Of a DNA stretch of 64,000 nt, positions 1-9,662 are shown in pieces (the stretch's first letter is position 1; each line of letters starts with the position of its first letter). Made by a program: the position numbers and the translations under genes. Source of the stretch: Streptomyces sp. P3 (GTDB lineage: Bacteria; Actinomycetota; Actinomycetes; Streptomycetales; Streptomycetaceae); NCBI GenBank assembly GCA_016893485.2, contig JAFEKX020000001.1, positions 4,526,001 through 4,590,000 of the forward strand. Reading direction: 5' to 3'. The notes beneath the pieces are model-generated. The model was not told the DNA's origin. It was given only the letters and a program-made list of their open reading frames with translations, and made no database searches.

Positions 1-4
1 CGCC

Positions 5-1921
5 GTGGCCGTCGAGCAGCGCGGTAATCGCCAGCACGTCACCCTGGTCCAGGCCAAGTGGAGCGACAAGGCGACAGCGGGATTCGGGCAGAACGAGGTG
101 GATCACCTTTTGCGGGGGCTCGACTACCTGCTCAACCTGGAATTCGGCAAATTCAACAGACGTATCGAGCCACATACGGAAGCCCTAGAACGAGCACTGG
201 AGAGTGGATCTCCCCGGGTGACGCTCGTTCTCGCTCTGGTGACGGACACCGACCTGCACCCCGACACGCAGCATCTGCTCAAGACCGAACTGGCCAAGCG
301 CAATTGGGGCCACACCGGAGAGGAGATGGTGGACTACAAGGTCATCGACCTGCGCGGCCTGTACCGCGAGATCCTCGGTGAGCACGCCGAGCGGAAGATC
401 ACCCTGGAGGCGTGGCTCGACAGCGTCGGTATGGAAGAGATCCCCTACCGGGCCTTCTACGGCACCATGTCCGCCGAGGACATCGCCGCCTGGTACGACG
501 AGCACGAGCGCCACCTGTTCGCCCGCAACATCCGTGACTCGCTCGACTCCAGCGATGTCAACGAGAAGATCCACGGCACGCTTCTGGAGCGGCCCGAGGA
601 CTTCTGGTACTTCAGCAACGGCATCACCCTGGTCTGCGACCGCATCGGGAAGAAGGGCAGGGGCGAGGTCCGGCCGGGGGCCGGTGCCGGGTTCGTGCTG
701 GAAGGCGCCAGCGTCGTCAACGGCGCCCAGACGGTGAGCGCGATGTCCCGCGCGATGCTGCGGAACGCCTCCTCCGCCCGCCGGGGCCGGGTGCTCGTCC
801 GGCTCATCTCCCTCGAAGAGTGCCCGGACGGTTTCGGGGACGAGGTCACGATCAGCACCAACACACAGAATCCCATCGAGGAGCGGGACTGGAAGTCCAG
901 GGACCCGATCCAGATCGCCCTGCGGGACGATTTCGCCCTGACGCTGAGAAGTACGTACGTCGTCAAGCGTGGTGAGCCCGCGCCCGAGCTCGACAGCGGC
1001 ACCACCATGACCGAGGCGGCGATCGCCCTCGCGGCAACCCACCGCACCGCCGAGATGGCGGCACGGGCCAAGAGGGACGTCGCGCTGCTCTGGGAAAAGG
1101 AGAACTACCGCGCACTGTTCGGCTCGGGCACGGGCAACGCGCTCGGCGCGCTGAAAGTCTGGCGTTGCGTACAGCTGCTGCGCGCGGTGCAGTCCGCGCT
1201 GGCCGTCCAGAGCGACAACCTCTTCGGCCGCGCGGCCAGCGCTGCCAGTAACGGCGATCTGCTGATCACCCACGTAATCTTCCAGGTTCTGGACACCACC
1301 GACATCGAGAAGGAAGGCGCGGACTGGGACTCCTCGCTCGCCCTCGTGCCGGACCTCGTCGAGCGGGCCCTCGGCTGGCTGGTGGCCACGGTCGACGTGG
1401 CGTACGGCCGCAACAGTCAGATGCTGACCGCGATGCGCACGTTCGAGCGGGTCCGTCTGGTCGTACGACGTGTCGTGGACGGTATGCGCTCCGGTGAGCC
1501 CGCCCCGGACAACGCCGATTACCGGGTGGAGGAGCGAGTCCAGGGCAAGCGGGCCCGCTCGACCAACGCCGTGAGCCTCATCGTCAAGGCGGCTCGGATC
1601 GCGGACGGCACTCCGGTGGAGTTCCGTCCCGTGACCCGGCCGGACCGGCAGGGCCTGTCCGCGTGGCTGGCGGCCGACCCGGCCCGGGGCCGGGCGGAGT
1701 GGCGGAACAACACGTCCAAGCCGCTGGTCTGGGCCGGGGACGGCGAGTCGTACGCCCCCAGCACACTCGTCCGCAAGATGCGGAAGGAAGCCATGAACAA
1801 CAACCAGCAGGTCCAGGGCACGCTCTACTGGCATGTGGTCGGTGAGGGTTCGCTCGTCGATCTGGCGGCGGAGCTACGGGCTGAGGACGAGTTGGACGCG
1901 GCCGACGACCAACTCGGCTGA
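5..1921 (+). CDS. AIPR-family phage-defence protein, 5'-truncated by window edge
   Basis: The protein belongs to the AIPR (abortive infection phage resistance) family. Core family stretches are visible: NGITLVCD near residue 205, VVNGAQTVSA near 237 and ISTNTQNPI near 283. The visible N-terminus contains VTLVQAKWSD, which resembles the Q-x-K strand of a PD-(D/E)xK nuclease fold; the acidic strand expected before it would lie off the left edge. The frame stays open to the edge, so the GTG at 5 is only the first start in view and the true start is probably upstream. Unlike many genes here the 638 visible codons are unbroken. It lies beside a methylase/ATPase/specificity operon, which fits a defence island. 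Family membership rests on motifs; a nuclease role is inference. Confidence 0.8.
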   Translation: MAVEQRGNRQHVTLVQAKWSDKATAGFGQNEVDHLLRGLDYLLNLEFGKFNRRIEPHTEALERALESGSPRVTLVLALVTDTDLHPDTQHLLKTELAKRNWGHTGEEMVDYKVIDLRGLYREILGEHAERKITLEAWLDSVGMEEIPYRAFYGTMSAEDIAAWYDEHERHLFARNIRDSLDSSDVNEKIHGTLLERPEDFWYFSNGITLVCDRIGKKGRGEVRPGAGAGFVLEGASVVNGAQTVSAMSRAMLRNASSARRGRVLVRLISLEECPDGFGDEVTISTNTQNPIEERDWKSRDPIQIALRDDFALTLRSTYVVKRGEPAPELDSGTTMTEAAIALAATHRTAEMAARAKRDVALLWEKENYRALFGSGTGNALGALKVWRCVQLLRAVQSALAVQSDNLFGRAASAASNGDLLITHVIFQVLDTTDIEKEGADWDSSLALVPDLVERALGWLVATVDVAYGRNSQMLTAMRTFERVRLVVRRVVDGMRSGEPAPDNADYRVEERVQGKRARSTNAVSLIVKAARIADGTPVEFRPVTRPDRQGLSAWLAADPARGRAEWRNNTSKPLVWAGDGESYAPSTLVRKMRKEAMNNNQQVQGTLYWHVVGEGSLVDLAAELRAEDELDAADDQLG

Positions 1922-1951
1922 GCCCGGCGGGTCATGAGGGGGCGTCGGCCC

Positions 1952-2628
1952 TCACGGCAGGGGTACGACGTCTCCCGGGTCGGCGGTCCACTCCTGGCCG
2001 CCGCCCACCGGACGGATGAAGGCGAGCAGCCGGGGCGGCCGGGCGACGGAATCCGGGTCCGGCCGGCTGTCCGGGGCTCGTACACGAACGCGTTCTGCAA
2101 GATGCCCTGGCGACCGGTCGCCGTGTCCCGGACCAGGGTGCCCACGGGGATGCCGGGCAGCCCGGCGGCGGGGGCGTACGCGCTCGCGTCCACCTTCGGC
2201 AGCGGGGCAGGTGGGTTCTGCGGGTCCGGCGGGTTCCACCGGCTCACAGGATCTCCCCGGCTACGGGCATTCGCGCGGGCCACGCGCGGGCCCAACGCCT
2301 CGCCCACGCCGGCCGGTTCGACATCCTCCGGCCGCGCCTCCCGCTCCAGGCCGCCGCCTTTGGGGCGGAGGTGCACCTGTCCGCCCGTACGTTCCATCAC
2401 GACGCCGTAGCGATCCCTTCTGGTGTCGTACGCCAAGTCACTGACGGCCGGTGGTGGCAGCGGTACGGCTTCGGCGGAGGGTGCGCCCGGGACGTAGGTC
2501 GGGCTGACATCGCGCGAGCCGATCCAGAACCCGCCGTAGTCGGGGGCGGGTTGGGCGGGCGGACAGTCCGGTCCCGGGTTGGTGCCGGTGGTAGGGGCAG
2601 GAGCGTCGGGTGTCCGGGCAGTGTCCAT
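1952..2628 (-). CDS. Conserved small protein with two copies of a short domain (unknown function)
   Basis: I do not recognise a named family. The ATG at 2628 follows GGAG with good spacing. The N-terminal 40 residues are Pro/Thr-rich. Two related modules follow: the first reads DLAYDTRRDRYGVVMERTGG then VHLRPKGGG; the second reads GTLVRDTATGRQGILQN, then LAFIRPVGGGQEW after a frame shift near 2040-2075, and ends at 1952. Each module resembles the short 'DT.r.r.G.v......LRP.GGG.EW' proteins common in Streptomyces near XRE/DUF397 pairs, here apparently duplicated. It diverges from the broken XRE gene to its right and converges on the AIPR gene. The shift is probably a base-run error. Confidence 0.55.
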
Positions 2629-2780
2629 CAAGGATCTCCGAGAACGAGGTGCGTGCGAGCGGCGGGAATCACCGTTCGTGCCCTCATCGTTGCCGTCCGT
2701 CGCTACCCTCGACAGGGGTGACCCGTTCCCTCCAGGGACCTGGAACAACGGAAACTACGGGAACGAGGAGGGCGGCACGG

Positions 2781-3610
2781 ATGACGGTTGGCGCACGTGA
2801 TCTCGAACCCGCGCGCTCGGCACGGAGTTGTACGGGACCGAACTGCACCGGCAGCGACAGCTAGCCCGGATGTCCCTGGACCGCCTGTCGGATGTCGTCA
2901 AGTACAGCAAGACGCACCTGCACGGCGTGGAGACAGGGGAACGGCTGCCGCTGCCGCCGATCTCCGAGAAGCTGGATGTGGCGTTCGGGACGGGGGAGTT
3001 GTTCCAGGGGTTGTGGGGGTCGTCAAGCGGGAGCACACGCCCCGGCGGTTCGATCACTGCCTGGAGTTGGAGGCGAAGGCGGCGCGGATTCAGGCGTACG
3101 GATCCACTCTTGTGCCCGGCTTGCTCCAAACCCCGGCGTACATGCGCGCCCTGTTCCGCAAGGGCAGTCCCCACGCGACCCCTGAGGAGATCGAGAGGCT
3201 CGTCTCGGAGCGCCTGAGCCGACAAGAGCGGCTGCGCGGCGACACCCCCTGACTACTGGGCGATCCTCCGACGGGGAGTGGGCGGCCCAGGAGTGATGCG
3301 TGATTAGCTTGCGTCTCTGTTGCCGCTTGTGGACACCAGTCGTACGATGATCCAGGTCATCCCCTTTGATGTTGGAGAATACGCGGGGATGAGCGGCACC
3401 ATCATCTTGCTCACGTTGCCTGACAACTCCACCACTGTCTATCAAGAGGGTGGCGGCATCGGGGAGATCTTCGACGACCGCGAGACCGTCACTCGACGCC
3501 TGCGCGACTACGATCGCATGAAAGCCTGCGCCCTCTCGCCAGAGGAGTCTGCAGCGTTGATCGAAGCGGCGATGGAGAACTTCAAGCCATGCGAGCCATC
3601 CCAGATCTGA
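2781..3610 (+). pseudogene. XRE-family regulator with DUF5753 domain, disrupted
   Basis: Reading across frames gives a standard Streptomyces XRE/DUF5753 protein: ATG at 2781, an HTH segment (YGTELHRQRQLARMSLDRL), then KREHTPRRFDHCLELEAKA, GLLQTPAYMRALF, and a C-terminal part containing DTSRTMIQVIPFDVGEYAGM and LSPEESAALIEAA. Frame breaks fall near 2826, in a G5 run at 3015-3019 and in a C5 run at 3244-3248. In addition TAG at 3305-3307 interrupts the restored frame where relatives would have Gln or similar (MRD-stop-LASLL). The runs may be sequencing errors; the amber cannot be explained that way. The gene overlaps the DUF397 start by about 20 bases, the usual arrangement. It may be dead or expressed only as an N-terminal HTH fragment. 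Confidence 0.7.
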
Positions 3611-3806
3611 GTGTCGCCCAGTGGCGTAAGTCCAGCTACAGCGATGGCGAGCCCGGAGGCGAATGCCTCGAAGTCGCCGACGGCGTCCTGGGGTTCGTAC
3701 CCGTCCGCGATAGCAAGACGCCCCTCACTTCTGCCTTGATCTTCACGACAGAGGCTTGGGACGCGTTCGCCAGCGCTGTGAAGAGTGGGGCAACCCCAAC
3801 TCTTAA
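3589..3806 (+). CDS. DUF397 domain protein
   Basis: This is a short DUF397 protein, the usual partner of an XRE/DUF5753 regulator, starting MRAIPDLSVAQWRKSSYSDG and containing GGECLEVADG, VPVRDSK and TEAWDAFASAVK. It overlaps the end of the regulator. As sequenced, the frame runs on without a stop to 4215 through a terminator hairpin and the end of the convergent hsdS gene, which is not credible. A single shift in the GTGGGG at 3786-3790 restores a stop at 3804-3806, just before the hairpin, giving the normal family length of about 70 residues. DUF397 proteins of this kind are thought to act with their HTH partner; in S. coelicolor such pairs influence development and antibiotic production. 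Confidence 0.75.
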
Positions 3807-3816
3807 CGCACCCATC

Positions 3817-3849
3817 GACGCCCCCGGCTCACCCAGAGCCGGGGGCGTC
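3817..3849. terminator. Strong hairpin between convergent genes
   Basis: A perfect 14-bp stem (GACGCCCCCGGCTC pairing with 3836-3849) encloses a 5-base loop, ACCCA. It lies directly after the restored stop of the DUF397 gene and 70 bases before the end of the convergent specificity-subunit gene, so it can serve either side. There is no long T tract, as is common for Streptomyces terminators. Confidence 0.8.
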
Positions 3850-3921
3850 TATACGTTACAGACCTTTCCATCAGCTCACAGGGATCAGAGCGTCCTGCGC
3901 CCAAGCCGAGCAGACTCAAGC

Positions 3922-5347
3922 TCACATGGTTGCTCCGTGCTCCAACACCGCTTGCTCCAGCAGCTCCAGGGCCTGATCTTCCTTGGCATCGGCCTCGTCA
4001 CGCTTCCGGTAGGCGGTGCGGATCGTTTCCGCGATGCGTTCGCGGCTCGCCACATCGAGAATCGGCACCGGAATCTCACCGCACAGACCGACGTGAATAT
4101 CCTGCTGCTTGCCACCTGTGGACATGGAACGCATAACGCGGAAGAGCGCCTCAGAGCGAAGGAATGCAAACAGGTAAGCGCCGGAGATGTCCGAATCACC
4201 TGGACGAATGCGTAGAAAGTCCTCCGAAAAGGCTTTCCGGGTCCAGGAACCGGTCGCAAAGACAGGGCGGCCGTACACTTCGTTTTCACCCAATGTCCCA
4301 CGAGCCGCGAAAAGAATCGTCTCGTCCAAGGCCAGCACCCCTTGGGGGTTTTCCCTTGCTGACCCATCGCCCTTCTGGGCGCAGCCAGAAAGCCTGCCGC
4401 TGGCCAACGAGTTGGTAGCTGAGCTGCGGATCAGGAGCACCATCCACCCGCGTAAACCGCAACCCCCGACTGAGCTGCCCGCCCGCACAGATGTCACGAA
4501 GAAGCACATGATCCGCATCCCGCAACTTGCGCAGGATCCGACCAGCCCGCGGCTGATAGTTAAGCGCCCGCAGAGTCGTCGACGTGATCCCCGCTGTTCG
4601 AAACCCAGATCCCGAGGCTGCTCATGCCACCGCAGGTCGAGCAACTCCTCCAGCCCCGCCCTGGTGAACAGGTCCGTGGTCGCCGCCTCCAGCCCTGCCT
4701 GGAACTCCGCTCGAAGCCGCGCCGCCTCCTCCACGAGCTCGTGAATACTCTGCTCCACCTCCGGAGCGAAACGCGGTACAGGCAGGTCCGCGATGTGGTG
4801 CGGCTCGATGTGCTGGATGATCGCGCCATAGGCGTGGCTGGTGATGATAGGAACACCGAAACGGCTGCGCAAAAGGTGTTGAGATAGCCGGACGGCACAC
4901 GGTCCGGGTGCGGCTGGACCTTCATCACGTGCTGAGAGGACCAGATACCCTGCATGTCGGTTCGCACATACGACATGCGCCCGATGGTTCCCGAACAGGA
5001 AATCAGCGTCATGCCTGGCTGAACGTCGAGATAGGGAAACTTGTCGGCTACTTCATGGCTGAGCAACGGCAGGTGAGTGAGATCGGCTTCCATCATGTCG
5101 GTGCTGCCGAGGAACGGAACGCCGATTTCGGGATCGTTGACGTACACGCGGCTGAACTTCGGACCGTTGAAAATCCCCCGTTGTGCCCCTCGGTGAGGTC
5201 GGCCAGGAAATTTTTATCCACAGGCAGCCGCTTAAGCAACTGCTTCGCGGCGAACGCCCCCGACAGATAGGGCGCCGCGTCCAGCCGGAGCCCCTGTTCC
5301 GTGAGCCAGCCGGTCCGTACCGGGTTGTCGTTGGACGCGATCTTCAC
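3922..5347 (-). CDS. Type I-like specificity subunit (HsdS; MAD5-like), frame-broken
   Basis: This is a DNA specificity subunit with two target-recognition halves. Half one runs from LRLDAAPYLSG through GSTDMMEADLTHLPLLS, LISCSGTIGRMSYVRTD and HIADLPVPRFAPEVEQSI. Half two includes LALDETILFAARGTLGENE, TGGKQQDIHVGLCGEIPVP and a C-terminal helix ending near 3922. Each half ends in the conserved 'i..lpvP.....Q..I' element and a helix. The GTG start at 5347 overlaps the upstream stop by GTGA. Frame shifts occur in the C5 run at 5175-5179, near 4873, and in the 4290-4600 linker. No HsdR gene is visible, so it presumably directs the adenine methylase encoded upstream. It matches MAD5 of the methylation-associated defence system by position and type. 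Confidence 0.75.
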
Positions 5348-6160
5348 TGCGTGTGCTCCGTCTGTTCCGTAGTGTCCACCGCGTAAGCCGATGCATAAGT
5401 CGTCACAGCTCGCCCCTCCGTAGCCGGAAACCACTCCGCAAGCGTGGCCACCAGCAGCCGGAACGACTCATCCGTGCACCCCGCACCGACGGCAGGGCCA
5501 AGGCCAGCCGCTTGAAGATGCCATTGAGCATGTCACGGCTGTACCCGTGCTCGTACAGGTACTCCACCGCCTTCTTCGGGTCGAGCGGCTTGTCGGCTCC
5601 GGCCTGCCACAGGCCCGCCTCCGCCAGCACTTCCCTGGGTGTGCGGTCGCCGCCCTTCGATGTCCACAGCAGGACCTTCTTGACCAGGTCGGGATAGTCC
5701 ACCCAGAACCAGTTCTCCAGCTCCGGCTCGATGACGATGACGGGAACTGCTCCCAGATCCCGTCGAGTTGGGCGGAGATCCGCTCGCGGATCCGGTCCGG
5801 GTCGAGAGGGTTGTCGTACGCGTGGTCCACGACCACGATCGCGCGCCGGAACTCATGCCTGCGCCGGTTGAGGATCAGCCCGGCTTCCTTCTTCACCAGT
5901 CCGGGATCGTGGCCACCAGCACGCACGATGTCGGTCTTGGGGTTGAAGTCGAAGCGGGCGCAGCCCAGCTTGTGATGGAAGTCCTGCCGCCCGAAGAAGG
6001 CGCCGATCATGGCCTCCATGCCCTTGTCCGCGACCAGGAAGACCAGTTCCCGCTTGGTCGTCTCATTCACCGGGGCGGCCTGCCGAGGCACCGCGGGTGT
6101 CGCGGAGCTCCCGCGCCCGGCGGCGCGGTTCCGCCTGGCGTTGGCGTTGGCCCGGCTCAC
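5344..6160 (-). CDS. MAD4-like protein with DUF4276/RloB-type Toprim-like features, frame-broken
   Basis: A protein of about 272 residues, translated from a GTG at 6160 that overlaps the ATPase stop by GTGA. Visible landmarks are FLVADKGMEAMIGAFF, then RRAIVVVDHAYDN, then VIEPELENWFW after a shift in GGG at 5742-5744, then DPKKAVEYLYEHGYSRDM and a C-terminus ending TTEQTEHTQ. The order 'acidic/E strand - hVVVDxxxD - IEPELExW' resembles DUF4276, DUF4435 and RloB proteins, which have a Toprim-like fold and pair with AAA ATPases. By position between an AAA ATPase and a specificity subunit it corresponds to MAD4 of MADS. Its activity is unknown to me; a nuclease or effector role is inference. An alternative start (GTG at 6072) would remove a 29-residue basic leader. 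Confidence 0.6.
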
Positions 6161-7492
6161 TCGAACACCCCGTGGCGAAGAGGGTGCCGAGGTCGAGATC
6201 GTCGAGGCCGGCCCGCCAGTCGGACATCCGAGGATGCTGGTCGCCGCGTACGACGGTAACCGCGCCGGTGGCCGGATCCATGCGGGTGGCGAGTACGTCC
6301 GCAAGGCCGACGTTGGCCAGCACCAGGGGTGACTGGGTGGCCACGAGTACCTGGCTGCCGCGTACGTTCCGCAGGGCCTGCATGACGATTTCGATGGCCT
6401 GCGGATAGATGCCGTTCTCCGGCTCCTCGGTCAGCAGCAGGGCCGGAGTACGAGGCAGATACGGGAGCAGCGTGAGCGCCAGTACGCGCAGGGTGCCGTC
6501 GGACAGGCCGGAGGAGGTGACCTGGTAGCCGCCGGAGTAGGTCAGGCGGAAGTAGGCGTAGCGGTCCTCCTCGCGCTCGACAACCTCCACCTGTTCCACC
6601 TGAGGCAGGGCGAGCTGGACGAGATCGACCCACGCGCCGTACAGCTCCGGGTCCTCGCGGCTGAGCTGGAGCGCGAGCCAGGGGGGTGTTGCGACCCTGG
6701 GTGTCGAGTGCCGGTTCGCGACCGGCGGGCGGGGCGGCCTGACGGAGCGCGGACCACTCGGGGTCGTAGAGGACGGCGCCGTCCCGGAGGAGGTTCTGGA
6801 ACCACAATGCGGCCGGAAACTGGGTGTCGTCGAAGGGAACGTTGGCCAGGGCCAGGCTGCTGTGCAGGCTCTGGAGGGAGAGTTGCTTCTCGCGGCCGGT
6901 CTCGTCGGTGAAGCGGACCACGGGGCCGCCGGTGCGGGCGATCACCGGGCGCCAGGAGTCGTCCCAGACATAGTGCTTGCGTCGGCTGCCGCCGCGGCCG
7001 GTGAACCGGAACGCGTCAGGGTCCTCGAACGCCTTGTCCCTTGGGACCGGGCGCACCGGGGCCTCCTCGTGGAAGAGCACCAGGTACTCCCCCGCGACCT
7101 CCATGCCCAGACCGCTGTCGACAGGTGCGAGATGGAGTTCGTACCGCAGATGCGTGGGAACCGGGAACCGCAGATCGCGTGAGGATTCGGCGATCGCGTC
7201 GGTGATCTCCCCGGGAGGACGGCCTCAAGGGCGAAGCCGAAACCGCCCCCTGGCCCCGGTGGGACGACTCGGCAAGGGACAGCGCACGCGGCGGCCGACC
7301 AGTGGACGGAGAGGGGGCCAGGAAAGCGTCCGCGATCTGCCGGACAGTGAGCAGATCACGGAGCAGGACAGGGATGTCCAGCAGCGTGCTCTTGCCCGAG
7401 CCGTTGGCCCCGGCGAGGACATGGAAGCGGGACAGATCGATCGCGAGGTTCTCGAAGCAGCGGTAGTTGTAGGCCTCGATCCGAGTGATCAC
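6157..7492 (-). CDS. AAA-family ATPase (MAD3-like), frame-broken
   Basis: This is an SMC/OLD-type ATPase. The N-terminus reads ITRIEAYNYRCFENLAIDLS followed by Walker A GANGSGKST. Later come a signature-like GLSDGTLRVLAL, Walker B LLLTEEPENGIYP and a switch motif VATQSPLVL, where relatives often have His instead of Gln. The C-terminus is LDDLDLGTLFATGVFE. The start chosen is GTG at 7492, overlapping the methylase stop as GTGA; another GTG lies 15 bases upstream. Reading frame changes near 7210, 6680 and 6170 split the sequence. It is the second gene of a four-gene operon and probably acts with the Toprim-like product of the next gene. Confidence 0.75.
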
Positions 7493-9662
7493 GTACGGGC
7501 CTTCCACGGGAACTCGTGGTCATGCCGCTTCACGAACTCGTGGTACTCCTCCGCAATCTTGGGAGGTCGTTGTCCACGATGGGGCGCCGGCGCTTGAAAG
7601 TACGCAACACCTCGCTCCGCCCGATGCGCAGGACCTCCGTCTCCTCGTACTCCTCGGTGATCACGTCCCCTTCGGGAGAGCGGACCAGGACCGGGTTCCC
7701 CGGCGGTCGACTCCCACCTTCTCCGCGACGGCCATGAACACCGGGTAGTCGGCGGCGCCGTACATGCCCTCTTCCTGTTTCTCCTGCTCGGTCTTGCGGC
7801 GCAGGAAGAGCAGGGTGGTGAGGATGTTGACGTTGGCCTCGACGATGAAGGTCTCCACCGGCAGTTCGATGCTGGCCATGACCCAGCACTCCTGAAGGAT
7901 GAGCCTCCGTGCCGCCTCGTCCGACGGGCCCGGGTTGGACAGGATGCCGTTGGGCAGGACGATGCCGATACGTCCGCCCGGCTTGACCCACTCGATGGCA
8001 CGCTGGACGAAGAGCTGTTCCGGGGCGACGGCCGAGGCGGGAACGGTCGACGGCTTCAGCGTGCCGTCCTTCTCCCGGGAGTAGGACCAGGCGACGCCCC
8101 ACTTGCGGGCACGCGCACGGTACTTGCCCAGGACAGCGGCCTCGGAGAAGGGGATGTCGGCGCCGAACGGCGGGTTCGTCATCAAGACGTCCACATTGCC
8201 CAGCTGGATCTCCGGAACCCTCCGCGCCTCCTCGTTACCGGGCAAATGGCCGTCGGGGAAGGCGATCGAGTCCATCTGGAAGGCGTTGCCGGCGACATCG
8301 GTGAGCATCATGACGCTCATCGCAGTGGCCCGGCGCAGGAACGGGTCGAAGTCGGCGCCGAAGATATGCCCGCGCGCGTAGTCCGCCAGCTTTTTGCGCA
8401 ACGGGGGCAGGATCTGTGCGTACTGCTGGCTGGTGAAGGTGCCGTTCTTGGGCTTCCACTGGTCCAGCAGGTGGTTCAGAGTCTCCCGGAGGAAACCGCC
8501 CGTGCCACAGCAGGGGTCGAAGACGGTCTCGTGCTCCTTGGGGTCGAGGATGTCCACCATCAGCCGCACGGCGCCGGTGGGGGTGAAGTACTGCCCGCGG
8601 TCACCACGCAGGTTGTCGCCGACGAGTTCCTGGTACGCCACGCCCTTGGCGTCGATCGGCGTGGCATACAGGTTGAACGGAGCCAGCTCGCCGGTGATGA
8701 AAGTGAGGGCCGCGGGCGACAGGGTCAGCTCGTCGCGGTGATCGAACAGGAGCTGGTCCGCGTAGAACTTCCTGACCTCTTCGAACAGTTCCTTTATGCG
8801 CGCGGCGACCGCGGGGCTGCCCGTGTGACCTTCGGGATCCAGGTCTTCGATACCCACTCGGAAACGCGGCGTTCGGCCGTTCTCCCGGACCAACCGCTCG
8901 TCATGGATTTTGGCGAACAGCACATACAGGAACTGCCAGAAGGCGGCGTCCTTGGGCAGGCCCTCATTGCCGTGGATGAAGTTGTGGCAGCGCCGGAAGG
9001 CGAAGCGGAGCATGTACTCGTCGGCATGGCGCATCTCCGCCAGCGAGGAGGCGTCCCGCGTTGCGTCGAACTCCTCGGCGTCGCCGCTCGGCCAGTTCGG
9101 TAGCGGGTGGAACTCCGGCTCGAAGCGGGTGTCCTTGCGCTCGACGAAGTACAGGTCCTTGTCGTCGGTCCACATGCCCAGCGTGCAGGACGGCCCGGCG
9201 GCGAGCATCAGCTCGCGAAGCTCGGCCAGTTGAGCGTCCGCCTGGGCGTAGGTGCGGATCTTGGTGACGGTGCGGCTGCCCTTGGGGCGAGCCTTGGTCA
9301 CGACGATGCGCTTCAGGGTTTCCGGGCTCTTCGGCTTACCGGGCTCACTGGGCTCGAAGATCGCGATACTGGCGCGCCTGCGGCTCGTCCGCCCCGTCTC
9401 AGCGTTGGGGACCTGGAGCACATAGTCACGAACCATGTCGTCGGGGTTGATGCCGTACTGGTGTACGAGCACCTTGGCGATGCGCTGACGGACAACCTCG
9501 GCCTCAGTCAGTTTGACGACATCCTTGTTGCTGATGTAGTCGATCGTCTCGTCGTCGCCGAGCCTGCGTGGGGGCCAGCCTGATCGGAGCCCCCTTTGGA
9601 CCCGCCCTCGCCCCCGACCTTTCCGGCATCGGAATTCCGAGGTCCAACTGCTCGTCCGCCAT
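7489..9662 (-). CDS. Type I-like N6-adenine DNA methyltransferase (HsdM-like; MAD2-like), frame-broken
   Basis: A protein of about 724 residues. An N-terminal helical region (TEAEVVRQRIAKVLVHQYGI) precedes a central part with the SAM-binding motif DPCCGTGGFL and catalytic NPPF in DVLMTNPPFGADIPF, typical of N6-adenine methylases. The C-terminal region includes YPVFMAVAEKVG and ends KRHDHEFPWKART. The ATG at 9662 (MADEQLDLGIPMPERSG) needs a shift in the G5 run 9570-9574; others occur near 7700 and 7580. It lacks a visible REase partner, but specificity could come from the HsdS-like protein three genes downstream. Methylase, AAA, MAD4-like and HsdS in this order match MADS genes mad2-mad5, recalled from memory. 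Confidence 0.8.

Noticed and set aside
185..1834. Long minus-strand open frame antisense to the AIPR gene
   Set aside because: It follows from high G+C third positions of the real gene; the translation has no domain and unnatural composition.
3922..5347. Two or three separate short genes instead of one hsdS
   Set aside because: Joined across base-run shifts the pieces give a single two-TRD specificity subunit in the right order.
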